A stretch of DNA of 64,000 bases. It comes from JBHHUI01 sp965248775 (GTDB lineage: Bacteria > Chloroflexota > Anaerolineae > Anaerolineales > JBHHUI01). Every line of letters starts with the position of its first letter. Position 1 is the stretch's first letter. Positions 6,581 through 17,084 of the stretch are shown one piece after another. Location of the stretch: positions 4,898,001-4,962,000 of the forward strand of contig OZ252150.1 of the NCBI GenBank assembly GCA_965248775.1, in the 5' to 3' direction. The notes below the pieces were generated by a model that had not been told where the DNA came from, ran no database searches, and was given only the letters and a program-made list of their open reading frames with translations. The position numbers and the translations under genes are program-made.

Positions 6581-9500
6581 ATGATCTGGAATTCTATTCC
6601 TCTAATGACTGCTATCGACATTCTCATCATTCTGGTGGTCATCTATCTGGTTGCGAATTTGTTTAAGCATTACGAGGCGACAAAGCAACTCGGTCTGACC
6701 GTGGGCATGTATTTCATCATGTTTGGCCTCGTGGTGATGGCCGTATTTTATGCTACTGATCTGGCAGTCATGAACATCTTTACATTAAGCGGGTCACGAT
6801 CCGAATCAATGGCAGTCATGACGAACTTACATCTGAACTGGAGCTGGCTCGAAGCCCTGGTCGTAATCGGAATGATTGCTATTGGCCTCTCATACCTCCT
6901 TCGATCGCTGATTCCCTCGGCGATGCGCGACTTACAGGCATTGACGCTGAACCTGCAGCAGGCCGAAGAGAAATACCGTGAGCTCTTTGAGAACGCCGGC
7001 GATGGCATATTCCGACTGACACCGGATGGCCTAAGACTCAGCCTCGCGAACCCTGCCATGGTGGGCATTCTTGGTTACGAGTCAGCCGATGACCTACTGG
7101 ACGGCGTGAACGATATTGGTCATCAAATATACGTTGATCCAGACCGTCACAAGCGGCGAATGGAATTGCTGCTCGAACCCGGCGCTGTGAATGGATTCGA
7201 ATCTCAGGTGCATCGTAAAAACGGCGGCGTCAGAGTGCTTACCGAGAGTACGCGCGCGATTCGCGATGCTGAGAAGAAGCTTCAAGGCTTCGAAGGCATT
7301 GTGAAAGACATCACCGAACGTAAGCGGCGCGAGGAGGCCTTGCGGGAAAGCGAAGAACGCTTTAGGCAACTTGCAGAGGTGATTGATGATGTATTCGTCA
7401 TAGCTGACTTGAAGAACAGCTCCCTCCTTTATGCCAGCCCGAATTATGAGAAGCTCGCGGGACGACCTGTGCAAGATCTCTACGAAAAGTTCGGGATTTG
7501 GGATGAGAGTGCTCACCCCGAAGATCTTCTGAATACCAGGGAAGCTTGGGCGCGAATGATAGAGCAGGGAAGCCCCTACGATGAAGAATACCGGATGATA
7601 CGCCCGGACGGCTCCCTGATCTGGGTTCGGGATCGAGGCTACCCGGTCCGCGATGAGAGTGGGCAAATCTATCGCGCCGCGGGCATTGTCCAAGACATCA
7701 CCGCGCGCAAGCAGCAAGAAGAAGAGCTGCACAAAACCCAGGCTCTCTATCGCCAGGCGGAACAAATGGGCCAATTGGGTCACTGGGAATGGGACAACTT
7801 GAATGACAAGCTGATTTCCTGCTCAGAGCAATTCGCGCAGATTTATGAGATGAGCGTGGATGAAGCGTTGGATTATTTCTCCAACATGGAGCCTGAATTC
7901 GGCGTAATTCATCCGGATGACCGCGAACGCTACCGGCAACACAGAGATAATGCTGCTCAACAACGGGATGGGTTGGATATCGAATTCAGGATCATTACCC
8001 GCTCAGATGCCGTACGCTATATTTATCTACAGGGTGATTTTGTGCTGGATGATCAAGATAGACTCATTAAATCTTTTGGGACGGTGCAGGACATCAGCGA
8101 ACGCAGACAGGCGGAGGAAAAGATTGCCTTCCAGGCATCATTGCTCGAACAAGTTCATAATGCCGTTATCACCATTGATTTTGAGAATAAGATCCTATCT
8201 TGGAATAATCATGCAGAGGTGCTTTATCAGTGGAAAAGCGAGGAAGCGATCGGTAAAGATATCATTGAACTATTGTCTCCCGAAGAACTGAAAAGCACTG
8301 TAGAAGAGAATTTTTCAGATCTGAATAGAGACGGGCACTCGGAAGGGGAATTCAATGTTCTCAGAAAAGATGGCACTACGATTCCCGCCCATATCATCAA
8401 TACATATTTGAAAGATCCGAATGAAAATAACATTGGCTTTATTGGTATCAGTAATGACATCACTGCGAGCAAGCAAGCGCAGGATGCTCTGGCCCGTCAC
8501 AACAGAGCGATGGAAGCGCTCTACCAGACCTCCTTGGAGATCAACGCTCAATCGGATCTCACGACCCTATTCCAATCGATCGTACAACGCGCAATGAGCT
8601 TATTACAAACGCCCCAGGGCGCCCTTTCCCTACTGCAGCCGGATGGTCGCACAGTAAAACGAGTAGCCCTCCAAAGTTATGATTCGCCCTCAGGTTTCAC
8701 CGAGATTGCTCTCGGGGAGGGGTTGGCAGGCCGCGTAGTCCAGTCTGGCGAACCGCAGATGATCGGCGATTATGGCAGCTGGATAGGTCGATTGCCCGAC
8801 TCGAGTTTTAAAGGTCGGACTCTTGGGGTTCCGCTCAAACGGGAGGAGCATGTCATCGGCGTGCTTCTAGTGGGCAACGCGGATGAGCTCGGCAAGTTTG
8901 ACGAGGCAGAAGTCCAGCTGCTCAGTATGTTTGCGAACCAGGCTGCGGGTGCCATTGAGAACGTGCGCTTGTTTGAAGCCGAACAAAAACAACACGCCCT
9001 GGCAGAAGTGCTGCGCGAGACGGCCGAGAAGCTCAGCCAATCCCTCAACCTGAACGTGGTGCTGGACTGCATCCTGGCCAACATGCATCGTATCATCCCG
9101 CACGAGGTCTCTGCTATCGCGTTAATTAAAGCCGACGGTAGCTTGGAAGTGGCGCGCCACCGCGGTTTCGAAGAGCGCGGCCTGGCAGATTGGATGTCGC
9201 AGCGGCGATTTATGGTGGCCGAATTCCCGACTGATCGAGAACTCGCACAAAGGGAGACGTCGCTGATCATCTCCGATACGCGCAATTCCGATCTCTGGGT
9301 CGTAGTTCCGCAGATGGACTGGGTCAGATCATTTATGGCAATGCCCATTCGGGTGCGGGACGAACATGTCGGAAACATCAGTCTCATCAGCAGTGTGCCG
9401 TTTCACTTTCTCCCCGAGCATAGCCTGCCGTTGCAGGCGTTTGCCAATCAGGCGGCCGTGGCGATCGAGAACGTTCGCTTATTCGAAGGACTGCGGGAGA

Positions 9501-10489
9501 GCGAAGCGCGCTACCGTGCGATTGTTGAGGACCAGACTGAGTTTATCGTACGCTCGTTACCGGACGGGACGCGGTCTTTTGTCAACGAGGCGTATTCGCG
9601 CTACCTGGGGCAGCCAGCCGAGGCATTGACTGGCCTAAATATTCACGACCAGGCAACAAATATGGAACGCCAGGATTTTGAAAACATACTTGCATTGCTA
9701 AAGCCAGTGAATCCGGCTGTGACCAAGGAATATCAGGTCTTGCTATCCAATGGAAACGAAGCCTGGATTCAATGGACTGATCGCGCCATTTTTGATGGAG
9801 ACGACGAGCTGGTCGAAATACAATCTGTGGGGCTAGATATTTCTGTGCAGAAGCAAGCGCAACGGGCCGAGCACGCCGCAATTACGGCAGAGCGGAAGCG
9901 CTTAGCGCACGAGTTGCACGATGCAGTTACCCAGTCTTTGTATAGCCTGTTGTTTCTTGCAAAAGCAGCCGGGAACTTTGCCGCGTCCGGCAAGTGGGAC
10001 CAGGCTCGAGACAATCTGGTGGCGGTGCAGGAATCTGCGCAAAAAGTACTCAAAGAAATGCGTTTGCTGGTTTATGAGTTGTTGCCCGCTTCGCTGCAGG
10101 AGCGCGGCCTGGTCGATGTTTTGGAACACAGGCTCGGAGCTGTGGAGCAGCGTTCAGGCATGGAAACGCACTTCAACGCAGAAGGGAATATCGAATTGCC
10201 CACCGTGTTGCAATTTGGCATCTACCGCATCGCGCAGGAGGCGCTGAACAATGTGTTGAAACACGCGTCGGCAAGCGATGTAAACGTACATTTGTCGCGA
10301 GACGGCGAGCGGATAGAAATGAAGATTGAGGACAACGGAATAGGCTTTGACCTGAATGATTCCAGCGCTGGCATCGGATTGCAGAGCATGCGCGAGCGCG
10401 CCGAAGCTATGGGAGGTGTGCTGCGCATAACTTCCAAAATGGGAGCAGGCACAAGCGTGCGACTTGTAATCGAGGAGCTGGCAGCATGA
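6581..10489 (+). CDS. Membrane multi-PAS/GAF sensor histidine kinase (NarL-partner type)
   Basis: Start ATG at 6581 follows GGGGGCTGAC; 1,302 residues. Three membrane helices (about 5-28, 37-62, 83-108) are followed by four PAS domains (about 125-640), two GAF domains (about 645-970), a fifth PAS (about 975-1100), a HisKA_3 dimerisation domain with the phosphoacceptor His1113 in HELHDAV, and an HATPase_c domain with the N box (AQEALNNVLKHA), DNGIGFD and GIGLQSMRERA. It should autophosphorylate and pass phosphate to the response regulator whose ATG overlaps its stop by 4 bp. PAS4 is strongly similar to a PAS of the disrupted kinase at 12071-19345, and the last 250 residues are nearly the same in both, so the two are paralogues. 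The signal is unknown; PAS and GAF suggest redox or small-molecule input. Confidence 0.95.
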   Translation: MIWNSIPLMTAIDILIILVVIYLVANLFKHYEATKQLGLTVGMYFIMFGLVVMAVFYATDLAVMNIFTLSGSRSESMAVMTNLHLNWSWLEALVVIGMIAIGLSYLLRSLIPSAMRDLQALTLNLQQAEEKYRELFENAGDGIFRLTPDGLRLSLANPAMVGILGYESADDLLDGVNDIGHQIYVDPDRHKRRMELLLEPGAVNGFESQVHRKNGGVRVLTESTRAIRDAEKKLQGFEGIVKDITERKRREEALRESEERFRQLAEVIDDVFVIADLKNSSLLYASPNYEKLAGRPVQDLYEKFGIWDESAHPEDLLNTREAWARMIEQGSPYDEEYRMIRPDGSLIWVRDRGYPVRDESGQIYRAAGIVQDITARKQQEEELHKTQALYRQAEQMGQLGHWEWDNLNDKLISCSEQFAQIYEMSVDEALDYFSNMEPEFGVIHPDDRERYRQHRDNAAQQRDGLDIEFRIITRSDAVRYIYLQGDFVLDDQDRLIKSFGTVQDISERRQAEEKIAFQASLLEQVHNAVITIDFENKILSWNNHAEVLYQWKSEEAIGKDIIELLSPEELKSTVEENFSDLNRDGHSEGEFNVLRKDGTTIPAHIINTYLKDPNENNIGFIGISNDITASKQAQDALARHNRAMEALYQTSLEINAQSDLTTLFQSIVQRAMSLLQTPQGALSLLQPDGRTVKRVALQSYDSPSGFTEIALGEGLAGRVVQSGEPQMIGDYGSWIGRLPDSSFKGRTLGVPLKREEHVIGVLLVGNADELGKFDEAEVQLLSMFANQAAGAIENVRLFEAEQKQHALAEVLRETAEKLSQSLNLNVVLDCILANMHRIIPHEVSAIALIKADGSLEVARHRGFEERGLADWMSQRRFMVAEFPTDRELAQRETSLIISDTRNSDLWVVVPQMDWVRSFMAMPIRVRDEHVGNISLISSVPFHFLPEHSLPLQAFANQAAVAIENVRLFEGLRESEARYRAIVEDQTEFIVRSLPDGTRSFVNEAYSRYLGQPAEALTGLNIHDQATNMERQDFENILALLKPVNPAVTKEYQVLLSNGNEAWIQWTDRAIFDGDDELVEIQSVGLDISVQKQAQRAEHAAITAERKRLAHELHDAVTQSLYSLLFLAKAAGNFAASGKWDQARDNLVAVQESAQKVLKEMRLLVYELLPASLQERGLVDVLEHRLGAVEQRSGMETHFNAEGNIELPTVLQFGIYRIAQEALNNVLKHASASDVNVHLSRDGERIEMKIEDNGIGFDLNDSSAGIGLQSMRERAEAMGGVLRITSKMGAGTSVRLVIEELAA

Positions 10490-11133
10490 CAGAGAAAATA
10501 AAACTGTTGGTGATAGACGACCATGCAGTCGTGCGCACGGGCATCTCAGCCTGGGTGGCATCCGAACCCGATTTGGCGCTGGTCGGAGAAGCAGCCGATG
10601 GGGAGCAGGGCGTTGCCAGAGCGTTTGAACTCAAGCTGGATGTGATTCTGATGGACCTGATCATGCCCAAGAAAGACGGCATCGAGGCTATCCGGGAGAT
10701 CGTGCGAGAAAATGCTGAGGCGCGCATATTGATGATGACCAGTTTTTCCGAACAGGCCAGGTCCGTCGAAGCGATCCGGGCCGGAGCCATGGGCTTCATT
10801 CTGAAGGACACCTCACCCGAAGAAATGCTGCGAGCGATCCGAGACGTGCATATGGGTAAACCGTGGCTATCTGCAGAGATCACGCGCGCGCTGATGCACG
10901 CAGGGCGGTTGGATGGAGAGGCCGCTCCTGAAAGCAAGCAGCTGACGAAACGAGAAGTCGAGGTGCTGAAACTCATCGCGCAGGGCATGTCAGATGCAGA
11001 TATCGAAAGTGAACTCACGATCAGCAAAGCAACTGTACGCTTTCATGTGACGAACATTCTGGCCAAGTTACACTTAGAGAATCGTATGCAGGCCGCCTTA
11101 TATGCCATCCGGCAAAGATACGTGACTGTGTAG
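10486..11133 (+). CDS. NarL/FixJ-family response regulator
   Basis: 215 residues; ATG overlaps the kinase stop (ATGA). The receiver domain (1-120) has the acidic pair D11-D12, phosphoacceptor Asp57 (VILMDLIMP), and Lys in FILKDTSPEE. The C-terminal LuxR-type HTH (about 150-210) reads LTKREVEVLKLIAQGMSDAD then ISKATVRFHVTNILAKL. It should be a DNA-binding transcription factor activated by the adjacent kinase. The copy at 19342-19989 is about 90 percent identical. A strong terminator follows 32 bp after the stop. Confidence 0.95.
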   Translation: MTEKIKLLVIDDHAVVRTGISAWVASEPDLALVGEAADGEQGVARAFELKLDVILMDLIMPKKDGIEAIREIVRENAEARILMMTSFSEQARSVEAIRAGAMGFILKDTSPEEMLRAIRDVHMGKPWLSAEITRALMHAGRLDGEAAPESKQLTKREVEVLKLIAQGMSDADIESELTISKATVRFHVTNILAKLHLENRMQAALYAIRQRYVTV

Positions 11134-11164
11134 TGCAGCTGTAGCTCAAAGAGTTCATCTCGAC

Positions 11165-11191
11165 AAGACGGTCTGCGCAGACCGTCTTTTT
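11165..11191 (+). terminator. Rho-independent terminator after the first HK-RR pair
   Basis: Perfect 12-bp inverted repeat AAGACGGTCTGC/GCAGACCGTCTT followed by further T residues. A matching hairpin follows the second regulator at 20021. Confidence 0.9.
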
Positions 11192-11398
11192 GATCATCGA
11201 GAAGCGCTGCAACATTCGTCGCGAACCTGTCGTTTTCGTTGGGTGCTGCTCTGCGATTTAACCAGGAATTGATAGTTCGAAAAGACTGACATTATCGGTT
11301 AAGCAAGACTAGCGCTATGAGGGAAGAAGCCTTTCACATAATCCGATAGTATGAGCGTGAATGAGGAATTGGAAGCAGTTATAAGCTGCGGAGATGAG

Positions 11399-11797
11399 AT
11401 GAGCCAAGTTTTGATAGTAGAAGATATGCCCGCCGACCAGGTGATCATGGCCAAGGCGCTGACCAAGGTTGGCGGTTACGAAGTGACGGCGACGGAAGAT
11501 GTAGAGCAGGTATTGGCACTGACGCATGCGGGCCGGGTGGCGCTGGTGGTGATGGACATAAACCTGAAAAACAGTTTCTATCAAGGGCGCGGCGTGGACG
11601 GCCTTGAGATTACCGGCATGCTGAAGAGCGACTCGATAACGCGTGACATTCCGGTCTTGCTCACATCAGCGCATGCCATTAACGGCGACGGGGCGAGGCT
11701 GTGCGCGCAATCTGGCGCTGATGGATATATCGGCAAACCGTTTGAATTTCACGCATTTGTAAACCGTGTACAACAGCTGATCGCTGAAGGCACGTAG
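11399..11797 (+). CDS. Stand-alone receiver (CheY-like) protein, copy 1
   Basis: The start MSQVLIVEDMPADQ at 11399 is preferred over 11351 because GCGGAGATGAG precedes it at good spacing; the upstream 16 codons are, however, conserved in copies 2 and 3. The receiver fold has E8-D9, phosphoacceptor Asp53 (VVMDINL), the Thr/Ser switch (LLTSAHA) and Lys in GYIGKPFE. There is no output domain, so it likely acts by protein contact or as a phosphate sink for the kinases. It is preceded by a 130-bp leader also found before copies 2 and 3. Confidence 0.88.
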   Translation: MSQVLIVEDMPADQVIMAKALTKVGGYEVTATEDVEQVLALTHAGRVALVVMDINLKNSFYQGRGVDGLEITGMLKSDSITRDIPVLLTSAHAINGDGARLCAQSGADGYIGKPFEFHAFVNRVQQLIAEGT

Positions 11798-12070
11798 TCG
11801 AATGCTATAGCGCTCTGCGCTGCCAAGTCCCCCAGTCTCGGCCTGCGGCGACGCTATCCCCGGTCTGCCGCTGCGCAGCGGCAATCAGATGCAGAGAGTA
11901 ATAACGGTCGCTTTCACGCAGGTGCACAACTTCATCGAAACCGAACTGCATATCTTGGAGTTGTTCGGCATCATAAGGACGCGCGTTCTCGATCTTCAAA
12001 GTTGCATTTGAGAGATAAATCCTAGTCGTGGGCGAGACCGCTGAGTAATATCGATGACGATGAGCGACGA
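11798..12070. other. Spacer with a minus-strand gene-remnant-like frame
   Basis: No intact gene is seen on the plus strand. On the minus strand a frame reading LSNATLKIENARPYDAEQLQ followed by DMQFGFDEVVHLRESDRYYS has protein-like composition and runs from about 12030 to 11865, but it has no credible start and ends in low-quality sequence. A short palindrome GCCGCTGCGCAGCGGC lies at about 11866-11881. I read this as a decayed gene fragment of unknown family. Confidence 0.3.
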
Positions 12071-14721
12071 ATGATACGAAAAAGAGTGACAACTTATATT
12101 GTGCTCGCCGTGCTCCTCGCCGGCGGCTATGCAATGCTGCGGGTTTCCAGTTGGCAGGGGAGCACCCAACTGCACACGCTCATGGAAGTGATAGCCACCT
12201 TGCTGGCACTGTTCATCGGCGTCATGGCCTTGCTGCGATTCTACAGCAATAAGAACAACACCATCTTGTTTATCGGTACCGGATTTTTGGGAACCGGCCT
12301 GCTCGATGCCTATCACGCCATCGTCACGTCCTCATTTTTCAATCAGTTCTTCCCTTCGCCTGCCCCGTCACTGATTCCCTGGAGCTGGAACGCCTCGCGC
12401 ATTTTCTTATCCATCTTTCTCTACCTGAGTTGGCTGGCCTGGCGCAGGGAGGCGCGGCTGGGGGAGAACGGCAGAATTCGGGAGCGCGCGATTTACCTGA
12501 CAGCTGCCGGGTTGACCCTGGCGAGTTTTCTCTTCTCTTCGATAGTGCCCTTGCCGCGCGCCTATTACCCGGAAATTATATTTCATCGTCCGGAGGAGTT
12601 CGTCTCCGCCGTTTTCTTCCTGCTGGCCCTGGTCGGCTTTTGGAGCAAGGGCCAATGGCGCGACGAGGCTCTTGAGCATTGGCTCGTGCTCTCGCTCATT
12701 GTCGCGTTCATAGGCCAGACGATGTTCATGTCATTTTCGGGCCAGCTCTTCGATATGATGTTTGATGCTGCCCATCTGCTCAAGAAGGTGAGTTACATCT
12801 TTGTTCTCATCGGACTTCTGATCAGTATGTATCGCCTTTTCAAGGAGGCTGAGACAGGTGCGCTGCAGATCAAGCTGGCCAATGAAGAACTTCTGCGCGA
12901 GGTCGAAGAGCGCAGTCAGGCAGAAACGGAAAGACGAAAGCTCGCGGAATACCTGGATACTATTCTTCTAAATTTGCCTACGGGTGTAGCCATTCTTGAA
13001 GGTCCGGATTTTCGATATTTTCGAATCAATAACATGCTTGCCGAGATCAATGGTTTGTCTATTGAAGATCATCTCGGAAGGACCCTGGCGGAAGTTTTAC
13101 CCGCGGCAGCCCCGGATATTCAGCCCGGTTTAAACAGAGTCTTGCAAAGCGGCAAGCCGGGTCAACCGCGCGAATTCAGCACACGGTTGCCGAAGGACCC
13201 CCAGAAAGATCGTCATTTCATCGATACCTTTTTCCCTATCTTCGGAGAAGAGGGAAAGCCACGGGGGGTAGGCGCAGTTGTGGTTGACATCACCGAACGC
13301 AAGCGTGCCGAGCAGCACCTACGCGAGAGCGAAGATCGCTACCGTAGCCTGTTCGATAGCATGCCTGTGGGCCTCTTCCGAACTTCGCCCGCCGGGCAAA
13401 TCATCGACGCAAACCAAGCCTTGATGTCGATGTTTGGCTATCCGAGCCGCGAGTCATTTTTGGAAGTTGCCATATCAGAATTTTACGTAGAGTCCGGGGG
13501 CCGCCGCCGGTTTCAAGCCCTGATGGATAAGGAAGGCATCGTACAGAGGCTCGAAGAGCAACAACGGAAGCGCGATGGGACCATCATCTGGACGGAGGTC
13601 AACGCACGCGCGGTCACGGACGGTAACGAGATCGTCTATTACGAAGGCAGCGAACAGGACATCACCGAACGCAAGAAGGTCGAGGAGCGTATGCGAACCC
13701 TATCTATGGCGGTCGAACAGAATCCCTCCTCGATCATGATCACCGACGCCGAGCGTCGCATCGAATACGTCAACCCGCAGTTTACCGAGACATCAGGTTA
13801 TGTGCTCGCAGAGGTGATCGGAAAGAACCCGAGTATCCTGAACTCGGGCTCCCATCCGCCGGAATTCATGCAACAACTGAGGGATACGATCGATTCCGGC
13901 CGCGTGTTCCAGGCCGACTTCTGTAACAAGAAAAAGAACGGCGAGCTTTACTGGGTGTTGCAATCCATCTCGCCCATCATCGATGAGGCGGGTGTTGTCA
14001 CTCATTTTGTCTCGGCCCAAATAGACGACACCGAGCACAAGCGGGCGGTGGAGGCACTACAGGAGAGCGAAGAACGCTATCGCGCGGTCGTCGAGGATCA
14101 GACAGAATTAATCGCCCGTTGGCTTCCGGATGGAACCCGCACATTTATTAACGAGAGCTACTGCCGCTACTTCGACAGATCGTACGAAGACCTGATTGGA
14201 ACGAGATCGCTCCCATTTGAGTTTGAGACAACTGGGGATCGGGAGGTCATAGAACGTAGAATTCAGGCGCTCACCCCGCGTATCCCGGCAGCGACGAGCG
14301 AATTTCAAGTGACTCTTTCCAATGGAGATGTGCGCTGGCAGCAGTGGACGGATAGGGCCATCTTTGATGAGCAAGATCGATTGATCGAAATGCAGTCTGT
14401 GGGCCGGGACATATCCGAACACAAGCGGGCGGAGGAAGAGATAATCCATCAGGCATCAATTCTTGAACAGGTCCATAATGCTGCTATCACAATCGATTTT
14501 GACAACAAAATCCTATCTTGGAATAAACATGCCGAAATGCTTTATCAGTGGAAAAGTGAAGAAGCAATTGGCAGAGATATTATCGAAATATTGTCTCCTG
14601 AAGAATTGAAAAGCAGAGCAGCAGAGAATATCGCAGAACTTAATAGAGAAGGGCATTGGGAAGGCGAATTCAATGTGCTCAGAAAAGATGGCACCACGAT
14701 CCCGGCCCACATCATCAATAC

Positions 14722-15540
14722 GGTAGTGGTTACATGGTAACTGATGGGGACCACGCTGTATTGTAGTAATGGAGATACAACTTGAGTACAGCTTCATGGT
14801 AAACGTCGGACTTGGAGAAAGAAAGAGTTTTGCGCACGAAGCGAGCCAGTCTCTGGCGCAAGGTGTTGTTCCAGCGTTCCACGTGAGATGTCTGGCCGCT
14901 TTCTTTGCCGACACTTTGGTGAGTGTCGTTTGGTAAAACCTTCTGGTAAGCGTGCCAGAAGTCGCTGAAGGAGCAACACGCTTTGTAGGATGCTGGGATG
15001 GATTTCCATAACGCGCGACAACTTTTTTCACTGCGGTCGCCAATAAAATAGGCCACCACTTGGCGCGTGCGCCGACACAGCGCGACCCATATCCAACGTT
15101 TATCGTTTTTTGTGCGTACAAATGACCATAATTCATCCAATTCCAGCACATCATCCGTTTTTACGGTTTCTAAAGTGTCAGCCAGGTTCGGCATAGCGCC
15201 GGCCTTCTCCAGAATCCAGCGTGCTAATGTCTGCCGCGCGATGCCAAAGATGCGCTCAATGCCGCGCATACTGGCTCGCTCTCGATAGGTGCGTAGGACA
15301 AATTCTCTGATGAACTCAGGATAAGAACGGCTTTGCGGTTCCAACATTCCATAAGCGGCGCAATCGAGACAATGAAACTTCTGACCGCCTTTATAGTCTG
15401 TACCATTCTTGACAATGTTGAGGCTCCTGCACTTTGAACACTCATGCGTGATGACACTCTGGATCATTTTGGCGCTCCTCTGTTTGGCAGGCCAACAACT
15501 TACTTTTTCCAGACTCATCAGTCAACATGTAACCACTACC
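14722..15540 (-). mobile_element. IS1-family element, copy a (819 bp)
   Basis: Ends GGTAGTGGTTACATG and complement; 8-bp target duplication ATCAATAC at 14714-14721 and 15541-15548. It has one transposase gene without the usual InsA/InsB frameshift. The same length and near-identical sequence are found at 28103-28921. Confidence 0.93.
14730..15467 (-). CDS. IS1-family transposase (single-frame type)
   Basis: Start at internal Met (MIQSVITHECSKCRS) is chosen because AGGAGCGCC precedes it; an upstream Met at 15518 lies nearer the IS end. The N-terminal zinc finger CSKC...CLDC, an HTH (SMRGIERIFGIARQTLARWI), then the IS1 DDE-type core with DELWSFV, VAYFIGDRS, DFWHAY and HVERWNNTLRQRLARFVRKT. About 245 residues. 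It is fused in one frame, as in a subgroup of IS1 elements. It inactivates the kinase gene at 12071-19345. Confidence 0.92.
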   Translation of the reverse strand: MIQSVITHECSKCRSLNIVKNGTDYKGGQKFHCLDCAAYGMLEPQSRSYPEFIREFVLRTYRERASMRGIERIFGIARQTLARWILEKAGAMPNLADTLETVKTDDVLELDELWSFVRTKNDKRWIWVALCRRTRQVVAYFIGDRSEKSCRALWKSIPASYKACCSFSDFWHAYQKVLPNDTHQSVGKESGQTSHVERWNNTLRQRLARFVRKTLSFSKSDVYHEAVLKLYLHYYNTAWSPSVTM

Positions 15541-15653
15541 ATCAATACATATTTGAAGGACGTAAACGGCAATAACATTGGGTTTATAGCAGTGGTTTGT
15601 TGACTCAAGATTATTGGGCATAAAGGCAGATGGCATTGCCCGCGAACACCCAG

Positions 15654-17084
15654 TCAAGCAGCGCCTGGAACGCAGGCGGTGGGGGCCGGTCCGACCACGC
15701 CCGCCAGAAGCGTTGCAACATGATCCATGGCTCCAGCCAAGCGCGCACTTCTCGCAGCGCCGCCGGCCAACTGACGTTGGGACGCGGTTGTTTCGACCGC
15801 CGTATTTTTTTTTCCCGTCGCCCCCCAGTCTCGTCGACTGGACGAGGTCGTGCGCCGTTTGCTCTTGCGTCGTGCCGGTTGTTGCGTCTCATCGAGTTCG
15901 ACCGTCTCGACCTCGCCGCGGGCCAACGCCCACCAGCAAAAGGCGAAGGCGCAACACACCAGCTCCCAGTGGCGGCGGATGGCGTGGTCGGCGCGCACTT
16001 GATACTGGGCCCAGCCCAAGCTCTGCTTGACTTGCTTGTAGCTCTGCTCGACCCAGGCGCGCAGGCCGTACAGGCGCGTGACCTCGGCCAGGTTCGCCGC
16101 CGGCAGCGAGCTCTCTTGCGCACGAAGCGTGCGCGGGGATGGCAGGTTGGTCGCCAGATACCAGGTTGTCTGCTCGGGCAGCTGCACCGGGTCGGTGGTC
16201 ACGACTACCAGGCGCTGCGCACGTTGCGGTCCGTACATCCGGCCGACGACTTCGAGCACCCACCTCGGCTCACGGTGTCCGTCTCGGAATTCTCGTACGA
16301 CCTGGCGCCACTTGCCCAGCGCGTCCGGTTGCCACGGATAGCCCGCCACGAGCTCCGTGATCGAGCCCGGTTCCCCTTTGGGATGCCACCAGCTGAACGA
16401 GGGCGGCATCGCCACGACGTAGCCCACCCCCAGCTTGTGCAGCCCGCCGATAAACTGGTCGTGCTTGCCGTAGAGGCTGTCCGCCACGACTGCCTTGAAG
16501 GGCACGCCCGCCTTGTGCGCACGCTCCACCAGCTCCAGCGCGAGCGCCAGCTTGGTGCGAAAGCCCGCATCTTTGTTGCCGCGCGCAAACCAGTGCGCTG
16601 GCGTGTACGGCTCGACTTCCAGCGGGTAGTAGAGCCGCTCGTCCGCCCAGAGCGCGTGCACCGACACCACACCGTTGTCGACCTTGCCGATACTGCCCAG
16701 ATATTGGCGCCCAACATGCGCGGTGCTATTTCCCCACTTGCGGTCGCCGGTCTCATCGATGGCCAAAACACCAGCAGCAGTGGGCGCCAGCATCTCAAGC
16801 CGCTGCAGCAGCTCTCGCCGCAACTGACCGACCGCCGCCGCATCCCAGTTCGACTCGGACAGGAACCACTGCAGGCGTTGCACCTGCGCCTGTTGCGCAC
16901 CGGCCAGCGGCTCGGCGTTCGCCAGTGCGGTGAGCGTCTTGTTGCGCTCCGCAGGCAACAACAACCCTTCCAGATAGCGCCGGAACGCTTCGCGTTGGTT
17001 GCGTCGCGAAAACAAACCATCAAACTCCAGGGCGAAATCTTCCAGTGGACCGGGCGCGGGAGTGACATCCAGGCGTTTCGTCAT
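15654..17084 (-). CDS. IS701-family transposase, C-terminus probably frameshifted
   Basis: 476 residues from MTKRLDVTPAPGPLEDFALE. DDE-type core: LAIDETGDRKWG (first Asp), VVADSLYG (second Asp), and WVEQSYKQVKQSLGWAQYQV (Glu region). After RRKSKRRTT the frame meets a 27-nt palindromic module (15824-15850) and a run of nine A residues (15806-15814 on the transcribed complement). The expected end of the family, WPAALREVRAWLEPWIMLQR and PPPPAFQALLDW, is in the +1 frame ending at 15611. Either the copy is dead by a frameshift or the A9 run allows slippage. The module itself is in frame. Confidence 0.85.
   Translation of the reverse strand: MTKRLDVTPAPGPLEDFALEFDGLFSRRNQREAFRRYLEGLLLPAERNKTLTALANAEPLAGAQQAQVQRLQWFLSESNWDAAAVGQLRRELLQRLEMLAPTAAGVLAIDETGDRKWGNSTAHVGRQYLGSIGKVDNGVVSVHALWADERLYYPLEVEPYTPAHWFARGNKDAGFRTKLALALELVERAHKAGVPFKAVVADSLYGKHDQFIGGLHKLGVGYVVAMPPSFSWWHPKGEPGSITELVAGYPWQPDALGKWRQVVREFRDGHREPRWVLEVVGRMYGPQRAQRLVVVTTDPVQLPEQTTWYLATNLPSPRTLRAQESSLPAANLAEVTRLYGLRAWVEQSYKQVKQSLGWAQYQVRADHAIRRHWELVCCAFAFCWWALARGEVETVELDETQQPARRKSKRRTTSSSRRDWGATGKKNTAVETTASQRQLAGGAARSARLAGAMDHVATLLAGVVGPAPTACVPGAA
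15824..15850. repeat. Palindromic module D, copy in the IS701 transposase gene
   Basis: The core CAGTCTCGTCGACTGGACGA has a CTCGTC...GACGAG-type stem. The 27-nt unit matches the complement of 24798-24824 in the MCP gene at 25 of 27 positions. Confidence 0.7.
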
